This document shows positions 1 to 11,870 of a stretch of DNA of 64,000 nucleotides, piece after piece; position 1 is the first letter of the stretch; each line of letters opens with the position of its first letter. Position numbers and translations under genes: made by a program. The notes under the pieces were generated by a model. It saw only the letters and a list, made by a program, of their open reading frames with translations, was not told the DNA's origin and made no database searches. Source of the stretch: Tachypleus tridentatus (taxonomy: Eukaryota; Arthropoda; Merostomata; Xiphosura; Limulidae); assembly GCF_004210375.1 (NCBI RefSeq), contig NC_134834.1, forward strand, positions 157,623,290 through 157,687,289, given 5' to 3'.

Positions 1-205
1 TCGCGCCAAACATGCTCGCCCTCCCAGCCGTGGGGGCGTTATAATGTGACGGTCAATCCCACTTTTCGTTGGTAAAAGAGTAGCCCAAGAGTTAGCGGTG
101 GGTGGTGATGACTAGCTGCCTTCCCTCTAGTCTTACACTGCTAAATTAGGGACGGCTAGCACAGATAGCCCTCGAGTTGCTTTGTGCGAAATTCCAAAAC
201 AAACA
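1..205 (+). repeat. SINE-1 copy, cut by the window edge
   Basis: Body and tail of the common tRNA-derived SINE of this window (called SINE-1 here). It starts at the end of the tRNA-like head (CGCGCCAAACATGCTCGCCC), runs through the conserved body (TAATGTGACGGTCAATCCCA, then CTTCCCTCTAGTCTTACACT) and ends in a CAAAACAAACAAAC tail. The A-box half of the head lies to the left of the window. Little diverged from the other copies, so probably a young insertion. Confidence 0.9.
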
Positions 206-2449
206 AACAAAACAAGAACTGTTTTTCCACTGGCGTCTCTTCATCTGTGTCTGATTCTTAAAGAACAGTTATGTATGTGCTTTCAGTTTTTTTTTTGACT
301 GATCAGCTGAGAGGAGATAACATAACATGGACTCTTATCAGAGTAAACATGTTCATCCAGCCCTGATTCGTGAAATGACCAATTATCTTCAGGTTCGTAA
401 GCAATACAGTTTCAGGTTGTTAATATACGTGATACGTGTATATGTGTCATATGATAAGTGTAACTCACAATTCACTTCAGACAAGAAACGGAGCAGTCCA
501 GCAAAAAATTGAACTGTTTCCGTGCTATAGAAATATGTTCAACAATTGTTTTTTATAGTAATATTATTTTAGAGAAACAGCTGATTCACTCGTTCGCTGA
601 TGTTTTATTTCTTACCTATCGGCTATTACATAACACAGGCATCTCAAGTATTCGTGTGAACAGTGCATTGGAAGAAGGGCGATGTATCAAACTCACTTAA
701 AACTGTTTACTATGTCCAAACACTAGAAGGTTTGAGAACAACCAGTTGACAGGTATGAGATACACCATTATAGAATATGGTAGGTTTTTATCCTAATTAG
801 TTTGGTCAGAGTTAAACTTGCCAATGTTGGCAGTTTTCACTGTCATATTAACCAAACTATCAAATTAAAAATTATATAATGAAATACAAGTTTTCACACA
901 CCAAACACTTGACACAAACAAGTTACCGATAAAGTTAATTCCTTGATTCATTCGGACTTCTTAAGGCACGGATTTCTTGAGGCACACCAATGCATAAAAT
1001 TCATTATTCAGTTAATACATCTACAATAAACTGTACTAGCATGTCAACTGATGAATAAGAGTGAGCTCAACTGGTGATGTAATCAATAATGATTAATAGT
1101 TACTGGTTACTGTTTTAGTTTTGGTCAGAAGTCTGACTATAACCAGGTTAATCAAGTCGAGAAGAGAACCTATAACCTTGTTTTTCTCTCCACATGGTAG
1201 AAAATGTACTCCATCATTCAACATCTTGAGACCAGTGAATCCAGAATATAAACACGTTCAGATTTTGAAAATGGTGTATGAAAATCCTTAATGCCATACA
1301 GCTATTAAATGTTGCAAAACCTAATGTATTTTCTGCTTTTAAGCTCTGACAATCGCTGCATCACAGGTCGGATATCACATGTTAGTGGTTTATAATAATG
1401 GTATTGTGTGTTACCCTGTACTCATAACTGATTATAAAAGTGTCAGATATTAAGAACGTCAGATCTATATTTGTCTATTTATTATGGGCACAGGCTAGCT
1501 TTCTGTACAGTAAATAGTTACCAAAATGTTGGAGTCCTTCAGCTATTTTCCTCAAAGTTCATAGCTGGTCATCCATGGTGTTTATTCAAATGAATGGGCA
1601 CAATAGATGATCAGTTTAGTTCTTTGTCATCGATGCTGTATTAGATTTAACATCTGCATGGTTTCTAGATTCTGAATATTAACTCTCACGAATTATTGTG
1701 GTAATACGTTGGTGTTTCTTTATTGTTTATTTTGTTCAAACGTTTACAGGCTTTCAGATACACAGAGGTAGAGAAGCTGATAGTTGGTAACTAAGTTTAA
1801 TAAGATATAAGATGATGGTGATGTGAAACAAGTGAGCCAACGAATATTCAAAGGGACACCAAAAGAAGACTAAAATATTACTTCAAATGTTTAAAGTAAC
1901 TTGTTACTTGGAATTTATGGACTTAAGGGCATGCAATGCAATAACTGAAGCTGATACTTGATATTCCTATGCTCAGTGCCTTAGAAAATTTGAGTAAAAA
2001 GCATTTCGGTGACTAGGACACAGATGTCAATTAGTTGCGATACAGATTTGACTCTGGAGAACAGAACGATCTATAGATCTAAGATTAAAACTCAAAGGTG
2101 AAGGAACCATGAAAAATTGGCTGATTATTTGAAATACTTAAAAATATTGCATGAAAAGGTATTCTCAATTGTCTCCTGTAATCATGATTAGATACTCTTC
2201 GTCAAGTTCACAGAGAAACTGTTTAATGAATCTACAGGCCTAAGATACCTCATTTTTTCGTGGAAGTAGTTTTGTGGTAATTCAGCTTGAATTGGTTCCA
2301 CGGAACTACACATATGAGCAGAATAAAAAGCTGCATCTGTAGCTCTGGACTCGACAATGAGATAGTCTCCAGGGTTACTCGTATTTCCCCAAACTCAAAA
2401 GAATGGGAAAACAGAAATTTCTATTTCCAATTGCTATGACCATGTCATA
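206..2449. other. No gene recognised
   Basis: AT-rich sequence with only short open frames, such as 327-512 and 509-700, which show no recognisable domain. The right end may include further decayed Gypsy sequence leading into the recognisable fragment that follows. Confidence 0.5.
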
Positions 2450-3345
2450 AATGTATCAACGTTTGAACACTCTAAGGTGTCAATAGCATAGTGGAAGGAG
2501 CGTTTCTTTCAACTGTGGCTTATCTACTTATCAGGTACTTCATGTTAAGCAACCATTGTGTCACTTAGCACAAACTTCCTTTTGGCTAATGGTAATAAAC
2601 TAGATGACTGGAGAAGTGTTTCTTTTACTTCATCATAGCGACAAAGTGTGTTGAGTAAAAGAGGTGATTTTTTATCTATGTTCAGACATTAATATTTTAG
2701 GGATGGACCTACGGCAGAAATGGTCAGCTGTTATTGCTTGTGTAAAATTAAAACTGTAGTTCTGCAAAAAGTCATCTAGTGATCAGGCTGGAATAAGGAA
2801 CAATGAATTGCTTGCGTAAATAATGAAAAGAATAGAATAATCCTTGCTAATCTGCATGAAATATTTTATGGTCTGCTACTAGGTACACAGTCTAAAGTAT
2901 TATCACTGTTTAAAAAAGAATTTGCTGAAACACTGATTCTTTGAGCACAGGTGACACAAACTAGCGAGGTAGCTAGTTTCGCAGCCATTGCATACCGTTC
3001 ACAAATGAAGTCTATTGACGAGTGCAGAAGTGCAGTTTCTCAGCTACATGGTTTGTAGAGGTCGAATTTCTACTGATCTTGTGACGATCACAGCAGTAAA
3101 GGACTTTTCCTTACCTTCTAACTACCTAAAAGTTCACAGAATTTTAGGTGTTACATCGTGTTATCGATAGTTTGTGGCAAACTTATACAAGATTATATTT
3201 TTCACTGACTAAGGCTGGTTTCTATGATTTCAGTTACCAAACGTTAGAAGTACCAGAAAGTGAAATGGAAAAATGATCACATTCAAAATAACTCCACAGT
3301 AACAAATCCTTTGATGATGGCACCAAAATGTCACATTTTAAGTTT
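2450..3345 (+). mobile_element. Decayed Ty3/Gypsy retrotransposon fragment (reverse transcriptase region)
   Basis: Conceptual translation around 3060-3210 reads like the end of a Gypsy reverse transcriptase: an 'STDLVTITAVKDFSLPSNY' segment, then 'VHRILGVTSCYR', a stop, and 'FVANLYKI'. This matches the family pattern of TD..K..A(V)..WP.P.. followed by (F)LG...YYRRF...F..I. A weaker match to the preceding palm segment ('FLSTV' at about 2500) lies upstream. Stops and frameshifts are frequent, and no LTR or intact frame was found. Limits are approximate. Confidence 0.6.
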
Positions 3346-3963
3346 TTCTGAAGACTAGCTTCCTGGTTCGCCTGTTCTTTTGAATTATGTTAAAAATATA
3401 TTAATAAATAATATCGTGTTATTGATTCTAACGTAATTCGGATATGTATTTAAATTACTCATAACTTGTACTACTTACACTTCATTTAATTATACTTAAT
3501 CTAGTTCACATAACCGATGGTATTCGTGAAATTCATGATATAAATATCACCTAGACCACTAACATATCTGTTTTATTCCAGTTCGTCTGATGAAACCTGG
3601 TATTGAGAGAGGTGCTTTGTCGGTACTAGTTGTTGCAGATATAGTGTGGTTAACATACTTATTATGTACATGCACCTCACTCTAAATGCGTATGCACGCG
3701 CACTCATTTCAAGGAATGTAAACAACAGTCGGATGTAAATATACTTTAGTAGATATTTTATACAACAACATATTAAAGCTTGTTAATGGTTTTAAAAAGG
3801 CCTAATGTTAGGTCGTAGAAAAGCATTATAAGCTTATTTATTGATGGCATGAAGTGTGGTAATGATAGGCCTAACTAAACCAAATCTAAAAATGTACGCA
3901 AGTTACAAAATTAATTTGTGTTTTTATTGAATACAGGCCATATTTAATAAAGGCTTAACTAAT
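3346..3963. other. No gene recognised
   Basis: AT-rich spacer between the Gypsy fragment and the next SINE. No long frame or repeat is visible. Confidence 0.5.
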
Positions 3964-4225
3964 CTAGGTGGGTTAAGGCGTTCAAGTCGTAATCCGAGGG
4001 TCGCAGGTTAGAATCCCCGTAACACCAAACATGCTCGCCCTTTTAGTCCTGTGAGCGATATAATGTGACGGTCAATCCCACTATTTGTTGGTAAAAGAGT
4101 AGTCCAAGAGTTGGCGTTGGCTAATGATGACTAACTACCTTCCCTCTAGTCTTACACTGCTAAATCAGGGACGGCTAGCGCAGATAGCCTTCGTGTAGCT
4201 TTGCGGATAATTTAAAAACAAACAA
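3964..4225 (+). repeat. SINE-1 copy, nearly full length
   Basis: tRNA-like head (GGTGGGTTAAGGCGTTCAAG, with a mutated B box AGGTTAGAATCC) followed by the SINE-1 body and a short A-rich tail. The first bases of the head (GGCATGGCCA in other copies) are missing or diverged. Confidence 0.88.
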
Positions 4226-5649
4226 TTAACTAGTCTTAGGCCTATGACAAGTGGACTCACAAGATTTTAGTGTCTTCGAGTAGAATTCTTTATATTATTC
4301 CAGAAACCCTGTAGTTAAAAAAAGTACTATTGCAGTGGAAATAATAATCTGACCGCAAATACTTTGTGTGTCTCTGCTAGTTATTATAAGATCCTCCTCA
4401 TTTTCACTCAAATAATTTCATATTGTGTAAAATAAAATTCGTTAGATAGCCCAAAAAAACGTTAAGACTTTGCATGTGGCATTTTGCTGTGCAATTTTGA
4501 CATCAGTAAGGTTGCAATACTCACACGTAACAAAATGATATCGTAACCAGCTAAAAACTATAGTTTCCAGTAATATAAAGTCTCACCAACTAAACTAGGT
4601 CGCTGATATTACCTATTGGAGCTTTAGGCGTGAAAAGGTAACTGCTTTCCAAAGTGAAGAAGATGTAAAAAACAAAGAAGAAACAAAGTACTACCACTTG
4701 AAGGTAAGTAAGATAAACGTACCTACTGAAGTTGGCATTCCAGCCCGCATTATGATGGTAAACATTAATTAGTAGCGTAGTAGACAAATTATACTAGTAT
4801 AGAAAAACCTAACCAGTTATCTTAACTAGTTTTACTTCCACCCATCATCCAATAGGTCCACTGTAACTAGCAATTTTCAGACTCAAAGTAAGCTTTCTCT
4901 ACGATAAGGTGTTCATCCGCATAAAAGTAGTGCCAAGTTGTTTATATAATATTTTTATGTCTTTATTAATTTAATACATTCTTATATTTATCACAATATG
5001 TTTTAGTAATTATGTTTATAGTTTCTTTATTAAATCCATTAAATGTTAATTTTACCTTATTATATTAGTATGAATAATAAAATAATACAATTGATTACAA
5101 ACCTTACACAATATGAATAATTGTGAAGTTACAATGTTTATAAGAAACGAGTTTGGTACATTACTATTAACAGAGAGTAAATCACATATTGGAAAATAAA
5201 AAAATATTTTCTGTTATCAAAAGTATTTAAATTGATATTATTATAATTTTTTAAATTTCTAAATCTAAATAATTTGCCTGTACATCACAAATTGAACTAT
5301 TTTATATTTTTAATTCTACCAGATATATGATGTTAACAAAATTATTTATCTCAGGATTATTTATACCAATTAAATTGTTTATATACCTATCTGTAAGTTA
5401 AAGCAAAAATGTTCAAGTTATGTAATTTTCAATAAATCTATTCTCATAAAAATATATATAAAACTTGCAATACAAGTAGAGAAGTTAGCTCCCATTGGGA
5501 CTACTTTTTCGAGTTTAACTAGTTGGTTAGTGAAACAAATATAGAATTATTATAAATGCAGAAGCTTAGCATATATTTTATGTTTTTGGAGCTAAACATT
5601 CTTTCTTCCAGCGTAATAAAAGGAAAACAGAACTGTTAACTTATGAATT
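4226..5649. other. No gene recognised; very AT-rich
   Basis: From about 4940 to 5470 the sequence is almost only A and T with short runs. The minus-strand frame at 4590-4787 has a hydrophobic stretch but no family signature, so I do not call it a gene. Confidence 0.5.
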
Positions 5650-5880
5650 CGTAGTTAGTTAGTTTAGTTATCACCATTAGATTCCATCAAGGAACATAGG
5701 GCCGCAATCGCTTGCGGATTCTTCAACAGGTATTTTAAGTGAGTAGGTTGTTAGCCCACTGCACCGAGCCGTCCGTAATTTAGTAGTGTAAGACTAGAGG
5801 GAAGGCAGCTAGTCATCACCACCCACCGCCAACTCTTGGGCTACTCTTATACCAACGAATAGTGGGATTGACCGTCACAT
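5650..5880 (-). repeat. SINE-1 variant with a replaced 3' tail
   Basis: Read on the minus strand this is the SINE-1 body up to ACGGACGGCTCGG. The usual GCGCAGATAGCCCTCG tail is then replaced by about 110 bp of unrelated sequence that passes GCAAGCGATTGCGG and ends in repeated AACT units. The same tail occurs at 14881-15000, so it defines a subfamily. The tail may be borrowed from the 3' end of a partner LINE, which is inference. Confidence 0.8.
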
Positions 5881-5972
5881 TAGCGACTCGTAATCTGAGG
5901 GTCGCGGGTTCGCATCCCGGTCGCGCCAAACATGCTCGCCATTTTAAGCCGTGGGAGCGTTATATTGTTGTT
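5881..5972 (+). repeat. SINE-1 head in inverted orientation next to its own body
   Basis: A plus-strand SINE-1 head and start of body (GCGACTCGTAATCTGAGGGT, GGTTCGCATCCCGG, CATGCTCGCC) joined directly to the minus-strand body that ends at 5880. The junction CGTCACATTA/GCGACTCG shows the head has been flipped relative to the rest of the element, or a second truncated copy landed exactly there. Confidence 0.75.
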
Positions 5973-6305
5973 AATACATTGTAATCGTCAAATCATTGCA
6001 TAGAAACAAATAAATATTTTGTTATTTAACAAACCAAAGTTTGTGGTTATTAATGAAGGAAAACACTAAAACATTTTCATTTATTGGTAATCGTTTTGGT
6101 TTCCATTATCGTCATGATTGGTATTTTACCATCATTTGGACTGCATAGCAGCAGTTACATTGTAGATTGATATTCATCCATCCAGATACTGTTGATACGA
6201 AGAAGGAGAGATGTATTACTTTTATATTGAATATCATTATAATATAAACAGATTAACCGCATCACCATTTATAAATATAATACAACTTATGAACGAAGAT
6301 TAATT

Positions 6306-6475
6306 TCGTATTTTCAAGATGGTTGGTATGGGTATTAACATTTTAATTAAAATAAAGTACAGAAGAACATTTCGACCTTCTTAACCTGAAGATGACCTAA
6401 GAAAGACGAAACAATGTTCTGTTTTTTATTTTAATTAAAGTGCTAATACCCATACCAGCCGTTTTGAGAATACAT
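6306..6475. mobile_element. Foldback (MITE-like) element of about 170 bp
   Basis: Two arms of about 65 bp are imperfect inverted repeats: GGTATGGGTATTAACA on the left and TAATACCCATACC on the right, continuing inwards through TTTTAATTAAAATAAA. The centre holds AACCTGAAGATGACCTAAG followed by GACGAAAC. A fragment of the same family lies at 13795-13885. The central motif resembles sequences found at ends of Penelope-like elements, so it may derive from one. Confidence 0.6.
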
Positions 6476-6545
6476 TTTTACTTCAAGTAAATTTGTTGTC
6501 ATCACGAAGGTTAATTTTGATACACAATTATTCCAACACATTTGG

Positions 6546-6780
6546 GCATGACGTTGCCTAGTTGTTAGGACACTCGACTCGCAATCTGCAAGTCGTGGGT
6601 TCCAATTTCTGCTACTAAACAGGCTAACTCTTTCATTTATGGTAGCGTTATAATGTGACGGTCAACCACAATAGTAGGCAGTGGGTGGTGTAGACTGGCT
6701 CTAGTCCATCGTTGCTAAATTAGAGCTAGTTCAGATAGCCCTCATATAGATTTGTGGAAACGTAGAACAAACTAACACAA
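6546..6780 (+). repeat. SINE-1 copy, diverged
   Basis: Head with a recognisable A-box region (GTTAGGACACTCGACTCG) and B box (GTGGGTTCCAATTTC). The body is shortened, and the segment around the GTTGGTAAAAGAGTAGCCC motif is mostly missing. An old copy. Confidence 0.75.
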
Positions 6781-7448
6781 ACATTTATTAAATTTTCACT
6801 GTTCCTTTTTCTAGCATCATTCGCGAGTACAAATTAAGTCGCCATATTTACGTTTTCACACTTTCTGCCATCAACTTTAATAGTACCTCACACTGATCTT
6901 TCAGTTTTCCAAAATAGTTTCTTCTGCTTTTCAGAAGTTAGAAATATTAAAACGAATTCCGTTTCTCCTTTGACATTCTTTAAAGTTACATTTCTAGTGT
7001 TTTCTCTGTGTAAGACGCACAAATAAAAAGCTTTATTTTCTTGGTAGATCAAAAAGACAGTTATAAAAACAACCACTTTTTCATGGACTTATAAATCTGT
7101 AACTTCAGTTCTTAAATACTAAAAGGTAGTTAAAAAAAGAGTTATAAGTATTAAAATTAACCTTTTTACGGACTTATGTAATTGTAGCTTTAATTTTTGG
7201 CAGATACAAAATGACAGTTACGTGTATAAAAATAATTATTTTTCATATTCTTATCAAACTATAGTTTCCTCTGCTATATCTTTTATTTAATTTTGTTAAT
7301 GCTATATTTTTGGAAAATGCATAAAAACATTTCTCGAAACATTGTCTTTTGATTTACCTGATAGTCTTAGCATTTGTGAGATAGTGTAAAAGATTGTTGA
7401 CAGCAACAACTTTCTTTTCGAGTTTTGTGAAAACTTACACATTACGCA
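6781..7448. other. No gene recognised
   Basis: AT-rich sequence. The minus-strand frame at 6888-7076 (62 codons) is not recognisable as any family. Confidence 0.45.
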
Positions 7449-7572
7449 AGGACTACCTGCGAATACTCATCCCTAACTGTAAACAAATAAATTACAGGAA
7501 AGGCAGTTAGTCAACAGAACCCACTGACAAAACTTGGGCTACTCTTCTCCAATTTTACCTCCCTCTTATATT
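7449..7572 (-). repeat. SINE-1 fragment, strongly diverged
   Basis: Minus-strand match to the SINE-1 body: AACTTGGGCTACTCTTCTCC and GGAAAGGCAGTTAGTCA correspond to AACTCTTGGGCTACTCTTTT and GGAAGGCAGCTAGTCA in fresh copies. No head is visible. Confidence 0.6.
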
Positions 7573-7965
7573 GCACCTACGGTCCATAAGTGTGGGGTGC
7601 ATTTTTGAGGTAAGGAAACACAAACCACGAATCCATGGATTCACAGTGTAAACATGCTATCAGAATATAAGACAAAACGGAAGTATCAGCTAAAAATTAT
7701 CTATAATTTTCAAATTCATTTCCACACACAAAGTTTTACACTGTGCACTTCCTGTTGTAATGCACTTACTACTACATAAAATATATTTGTTATAATAAAG
7801 AAAACAATGTATATCAGTCTAGTAAACAAGTATAATAAATTTCAATATATCTATATTTAACTAATTTCTAAATTTAAATTACAGTTTAGCTCAGTTTTTT
7901 AGGCTATTTGAAATCATAATACGTAACATAATAAATTTAAAGCTTGTTTGAGATAAAGTATAATA

Positions 7966-9217
7966 TTAGGTCATCCTTTAAGTAATGTCCGATTTTAGGC
8001 TTAAAAAAAGACAAAAGATTTCAAACGCTTTTAATGTTATTTAATTGCTTCCTGCCAACGATTCACAAGTTTCTGAATGCCACTTCTATAAAATTCTTGG
8101 GGTTTGGAGAAAAATAATGTAGAGAAGGTAGTTGAACATCTTCATGCGTTCCAAGCTCTTTTTCCATTAAGATAGTTCTGTAAACTTCGAAATAGATGAT
8201 AATCAGATGGGGCAAGAACTGGAGAATAAGGAGAATGTGCAAGTTTTTTCAAGACTAGCTCTTCAATCTTTGCAGGTGTGATCCTTGCTGTACGAGGACT
8301 TGTATTATCCTGGTGTTACACAACACCGATTGATGAAAGCAGGACTCGTTTTCTTTCAGTGAAACATTCAGGTGCTCTAACTGTAGACAGTAGAAGTCTG
8401 ATGTAATCGTTGCATTGAGTGGCAGCAACTCAAAGTGGATCACATTAACAATATCCCACCGAACGCTTAACAATACTTTCCTAGGGTGGAGGTCCATTTC
8501 GGGTTGTGCTTTAGCCAGTTTACCTGCAATGAGCTATTGTCTGCAGCACTTAACATTTTCATAATATATCCATTTTTCATCTCCAGTCACTAACGTGTCT
8601 AAAAAGGTGAGTTAAGTTCACGAGAGTGTAGAGAAGTGCAAATGTCCACTCTTGCTCTCAGGTTGGCTTCTGTAAAATCATGGAGCATCTATTTTCCAAG
8701 TTTTGACACCTTTTCAAGCTGTTGCAGATGACGGTAAACTGTTGAATGGGTTAAATTAAGCTTCTGTGCTAGTTCTTCAACTGTTACATCGCAATCTTCA
8801 TCAAGTGTAGCCAGCAGCAAGTCATCATTAAACTAAACAGAACGACCTGAATGTGGCGCATCACTTAAGCTGTAGTCACCTAATCTGAACTTCTAAAACC
8901 ACATTCGACATATTCTTTCATTGACAGACTCCGCACCATAAACACCTTGAATGTTTCGTGTAGTTTCTGCTGCACTATTGCCTTTTTTAAACTCATAAAG
9001 CATTATATACCTAATGTGCTCCTCAGACAAATCCGTCTTTATAAGGATTTATTTGGTTAATGATCTGAAAATGTGGAGTTGAGTTTTTTTTTATTTGTTT
9101 GAACATTTTATACACGTTTTACTACATATTTTAGTTATTAAAGCATTCTACAACAACACAAATGATGATGCACTTTTTGTATTAAATTTTCGGACATTTT
9201 TTATGGGATGACCTGAT
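7966..9217 (-). mobile_element. Mariner transposon (DD34D type), inactive
   Basis: About 1.25 kb bounded by terminal inverted repeats. The left end begins TTAGGTCATCC..TTAAGTAATGTCCG and the right end reads in reverse as TCAGGTCATCCCATAAAAAATGTCCG. A minus-strand mariner transposase with frameshifts and stops fills the interior. Length and ends fit a complete mariner that has decayed in place. Confidence 0.88.
8060..9035 (-). pseudogene. Mariner transposase pseudogene
   Basis: Read from right to left, the frames show the N-terminal helix-turn-helix half (HIRYIMLYEFKKGNSAAET, then 'VEELAQKLNLTHSTVYRHL'). The catalytic half follows (IVNVIHFELLP, 'HQDNTSPRTA' with the second aspartate, and 'LAPSDYHLF' with the third). 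Cut-and-paste transposase of the DD34D class. Stops after MWF and inside the linker, plus at least one frameshift before HQDN, make it non-functional. Confidence 0.85.
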
Positions 9218-9379
9218 ACATAACACTATTGCTATTAGCAACAGTTTTTTACCATCTTCCAAAGTGGCATTTAAAGTGTGTGATATTTATTCTTTATGCT
9301 TCTTCAATTGTAGAATACTCATAAAGATTACTAAATGTAAAAGTCAGGTAAGTAGTTTTTTGACTTTTTCTTCATATCA

Positions 9380-9512
9380 GCTTGGCATGGCCAGGCAGTT
9401 AAGGCACTCGACTGGTAATCTTAAAGTCGTGGGTTTGAACCCCGTCACACCAAACGTGGTCGTCCTTTCAGCGTGGGGGCGTTATAGAGTAAAGGTCAAT
9501 CCCACTATTTTG
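9380..9512 (+). repeat. SINE-1 copy, 3' truncated
   Basis: Complete head (TTGGCATGGCCAGGCAGTTA, B box GGGTTTGAACCCC) and the first part of the body, ending after CAATCCCACTATTTTGAG. The second half of the body is absent. Confidence 0.88.
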
Positions 9513-9557
9513 AGAGTAACTTTATCTTAATCTTGGAATATTCTAATTTATTTTCCT

Positions 9558-9691
9558 TGTTTTGTTTGTTTAGAATTAAGCATAAAGCTACACAATGGAC
9601 TATTTGTGCTCTGGCCACCACGAGTATCGAAACCCGCATTTTAGTGTGCAAGTCCGCAGACATACCACTGTTCCACTGGGGGGCTCTTTTC
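9558..9691 (-). repeat. SINE-2 copy
   Basis: The second, shorter tRNA-derived SINE of this window. On the minus strand it reads GTGGAACAGTGGTATGTCTG, GCACACTAAAATGCGGGTTT (the B-box region) and ends in an AATTCTAAACAAACAAAAC-like tail. Its sense strand is the complement of the sequence shown. Confidence 0.82.
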
Positions 9692-9711
9692 CTTGAAAAT
9701 CACAGATTTAG

Positions 9712-9978
9712 CCCGATCCGGCCAGGTGGTTAAGGCACTCGACTTGTTATCTGATTGTCGCAAGTTCAAATCCCCGTCGCATCAAACATGCTCGCCCTTT
9801 CAGCCGTGGGGCGTGATAATGTAACAGTCAATCTCACTATTCGTTGGTAAAAGAGTAGCTCAATAGTTGGCTTTGGGTGGTAATGTCTAGCTGCCTTCCC
9901 TCTAGTCTTACAGTGCTAAATTAGGGACTGATAGCGCAGATAGCCTTCGAGTAGCTTTGCACAAAATAAAAAAAAAAC
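9712..9978 (+). repeat. SINE-1 copy, full length
   Basis: CCGATCCGGCCAGGTGGTTA head, B box GTTCAAATCCC, full body and a poly-A tail of AAAAAAAAAC. It directly follows a SINE-2 copy in opposite orientation. Confidence 0.9.
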
Positions 9979-10495
9979 AAATTTCTTCATATCCTGATCA
10001 AGATTTTGAGGGGTGTCTGTCTAGTTGAAATAGTTGAGAATTATTTTAGTGCTAAAATTTTGTTTTAAATTTGGACGTAAATTGTTTTTTGTGGAAAAAT
10101 TGTTCTCATGATGACAAAACAGCAGAATCGAAGCATTAAACTGAGTAGTGGTGCTAGCAGGAATCGTAAAAATTTAATGTGTAAAATAATTATTTAGGTG
10201 TACCCACGTGCACGACATGGTGTGAAGTGGTATTAAAGAACACTTACTAAAACGCTATAATATTTATACCTTATCAATTAATGGACCAAACATGCGTTTT
10301 TTGTGTGTTTTGCTTTTTTAGATGAAGACTTTTGTTTGTTTCATGTCTCTAGTATCGATTTATTTGCATGAGAAAAAGAATACTCTATATACCAACTTCC
10401 ATTCATTAATATCTTAAAGAGGACATACTGGAAAACTCTGTTCCGTTAAAACGTTTATTTGTAGCATGTACCTTTATGTTCTGCTCCATGTTCAG

Positions 10496-10623
10496 GGCCT
10501 GTCAATCTGACTACAAAACACTCTGGTAAACTTCTAGTTAGAATTAAAACTTTAGGTCAGTTAGAAACTGAAAATCAAGAAGATTTTCAAGATGAATTAA
10601 AGCAACGACAGTTTTACTTAGCA
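10496..10623 (+). CDS. Candidate isolated coding exon, unidentified gene
   Basis: A pyrimidine-rich stretch ends in the acceptor CCATGTTCAG. It is followed by 128 bp open in one frame and a strong donor, GCA/GTGAGT. The frame (2 nt, then 42 codons, ending in phase 0) translates to a polar, charged segment including 'LLVRIKTLGQLETENQEDF' and ends 'LKQRQFYLA'. It looks like coding sequence against a background where most frames close quickly. I do not recognise the protein. It is on the strand opposite the nrf-6-like gene and no partner exon was found. It could be an exon of a large plus-strand gene, a relic, or chance. Confidence 0.35.
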
Positions 10624-10949
10624 GTGAGTATAATTTAATTAGAAATAGAATTATTAATTAGATAATTCATACATAGTTGTTTTATTAATTACCGAAAAGT
10701 AACATAATACTGATATTTAGTGACAACAAAAAAACTCTGCGATAAAAAATATATTCGTTCTTTAAACTTATAGAAAAAAAGTGGAATTATTGTAGAGGTG
10801 TAATAATAAATAATAAATAGTTAAAGTACTTCGTTTTCTTATTAATTCTAATTCAACGAGGAGTTTGAGAACTGAGAGAATCTCGTATCTTATTTTTTTA
10901 ATGTTTTTATTAAATACTTTTTATTTGGTATGGATAATACATTCTTATT

Positions 10950-11145
10950 GTATATAATAGAATGATCGTTTAAATTCATCTGCAGTAACGTAAGGCTGAA
11001 TATAAGTATATAATAGAAAGATCGTTTTAATTCAACTACAATAATTTACAGGCTGATAATACGTATATAATAAACTAATCGTTTTAAGCATATAAGCATA
11101 TAATAGAAGGATCATTTTAATTCAACTTCAGTAATTTTCAAGCTC
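10950..11145. repeat. Imperfect tandem repeat, unit about 50-65 bp
   Basis: Three to four copies of a unit containing TATATAATAGAA.GATCGTTTTAATTCAACT. The copies differ by substitutions and small gaps, which points to an old minisatellite. Confidence 0.65.
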
Positions 11146-11785
11146 AAAAGGCAAACTATTTCTTGGATAAACAAAACGCAACTGACTCATGCATGTTTTC
11201 TCACAAATATTTATGTATTTGTGGTATTCAGGTACAGAGTTTCAAAATAATTCGTAAAACTGAATAATTATTCAAACCTGGACAACTCAGGAAAACTGGT
11301 AAAAACAAATAAACTTGGGTGTATAAACTTATTTACTTTCATCACAGTGTTTACGTTTATTAAAGCGTCCAGTATCCGAACTTCACTACCACTATTTGTT
11401 TGCTGAGGCCATAAACTGCAAAACGAGAAAAACACGAGAGAGGACTACAGGAATATTAATATTTATAAACAAGTCACGCCTTAGTAAAATATTTTGTAAG
11501 TGAATGGGTTATATACGTTAGTCAGTAGTTTAACGAGAATGACAAGCCATTCCAAGCCAGTTTGTACTGGTTTGTGTAATATCTGTATTAATAGGCTAAT
11601 TTCCAGGAAGTCCATACAGAAACATGACATGCTAATTTGCGACTTAAGGACAAAATCTACATTGTGTAGCCTTTATCTGTGTAAGAAAATTAAAATATGT
11701 TTAATTACATACAGGAATTGCATTAAGAATTGGAAGAATTATTTTAATATACCTGAAAAAGGTATAATTTGTATTATATTTGTTA

Positions 11786-11870
11786 TTGTTAAGCACAAAG
11801 TTATAGAATGTGCTATTTGTGCTCTGCTTTCCGCGTGTATCGAAACCGGTTTATAGAGTTATAACCTCAA
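11786..11870 (-). repeat. SINE-2 fragment
   Basis: The plus-strand text TTAAGCACAAAGTTATAGAA..GTATCGAAACCGG is the complement of the SINE-2 3' half. Diverged and truncated. It forms the end of an otherwise meaningless open frame at 11500-11856. Confidence 0.65.

Noticed and set aside
8255-8497. 80-codon minus-strand frame as an independent gene
   Set aside because: It is the catalytic part of the mariner transposase, already counted there.
9264-9733. Two plus-strand frames of 88 and 66 codons
   Set aside because: Both are made mostly of SINE-1 and SINE-2 sequence.
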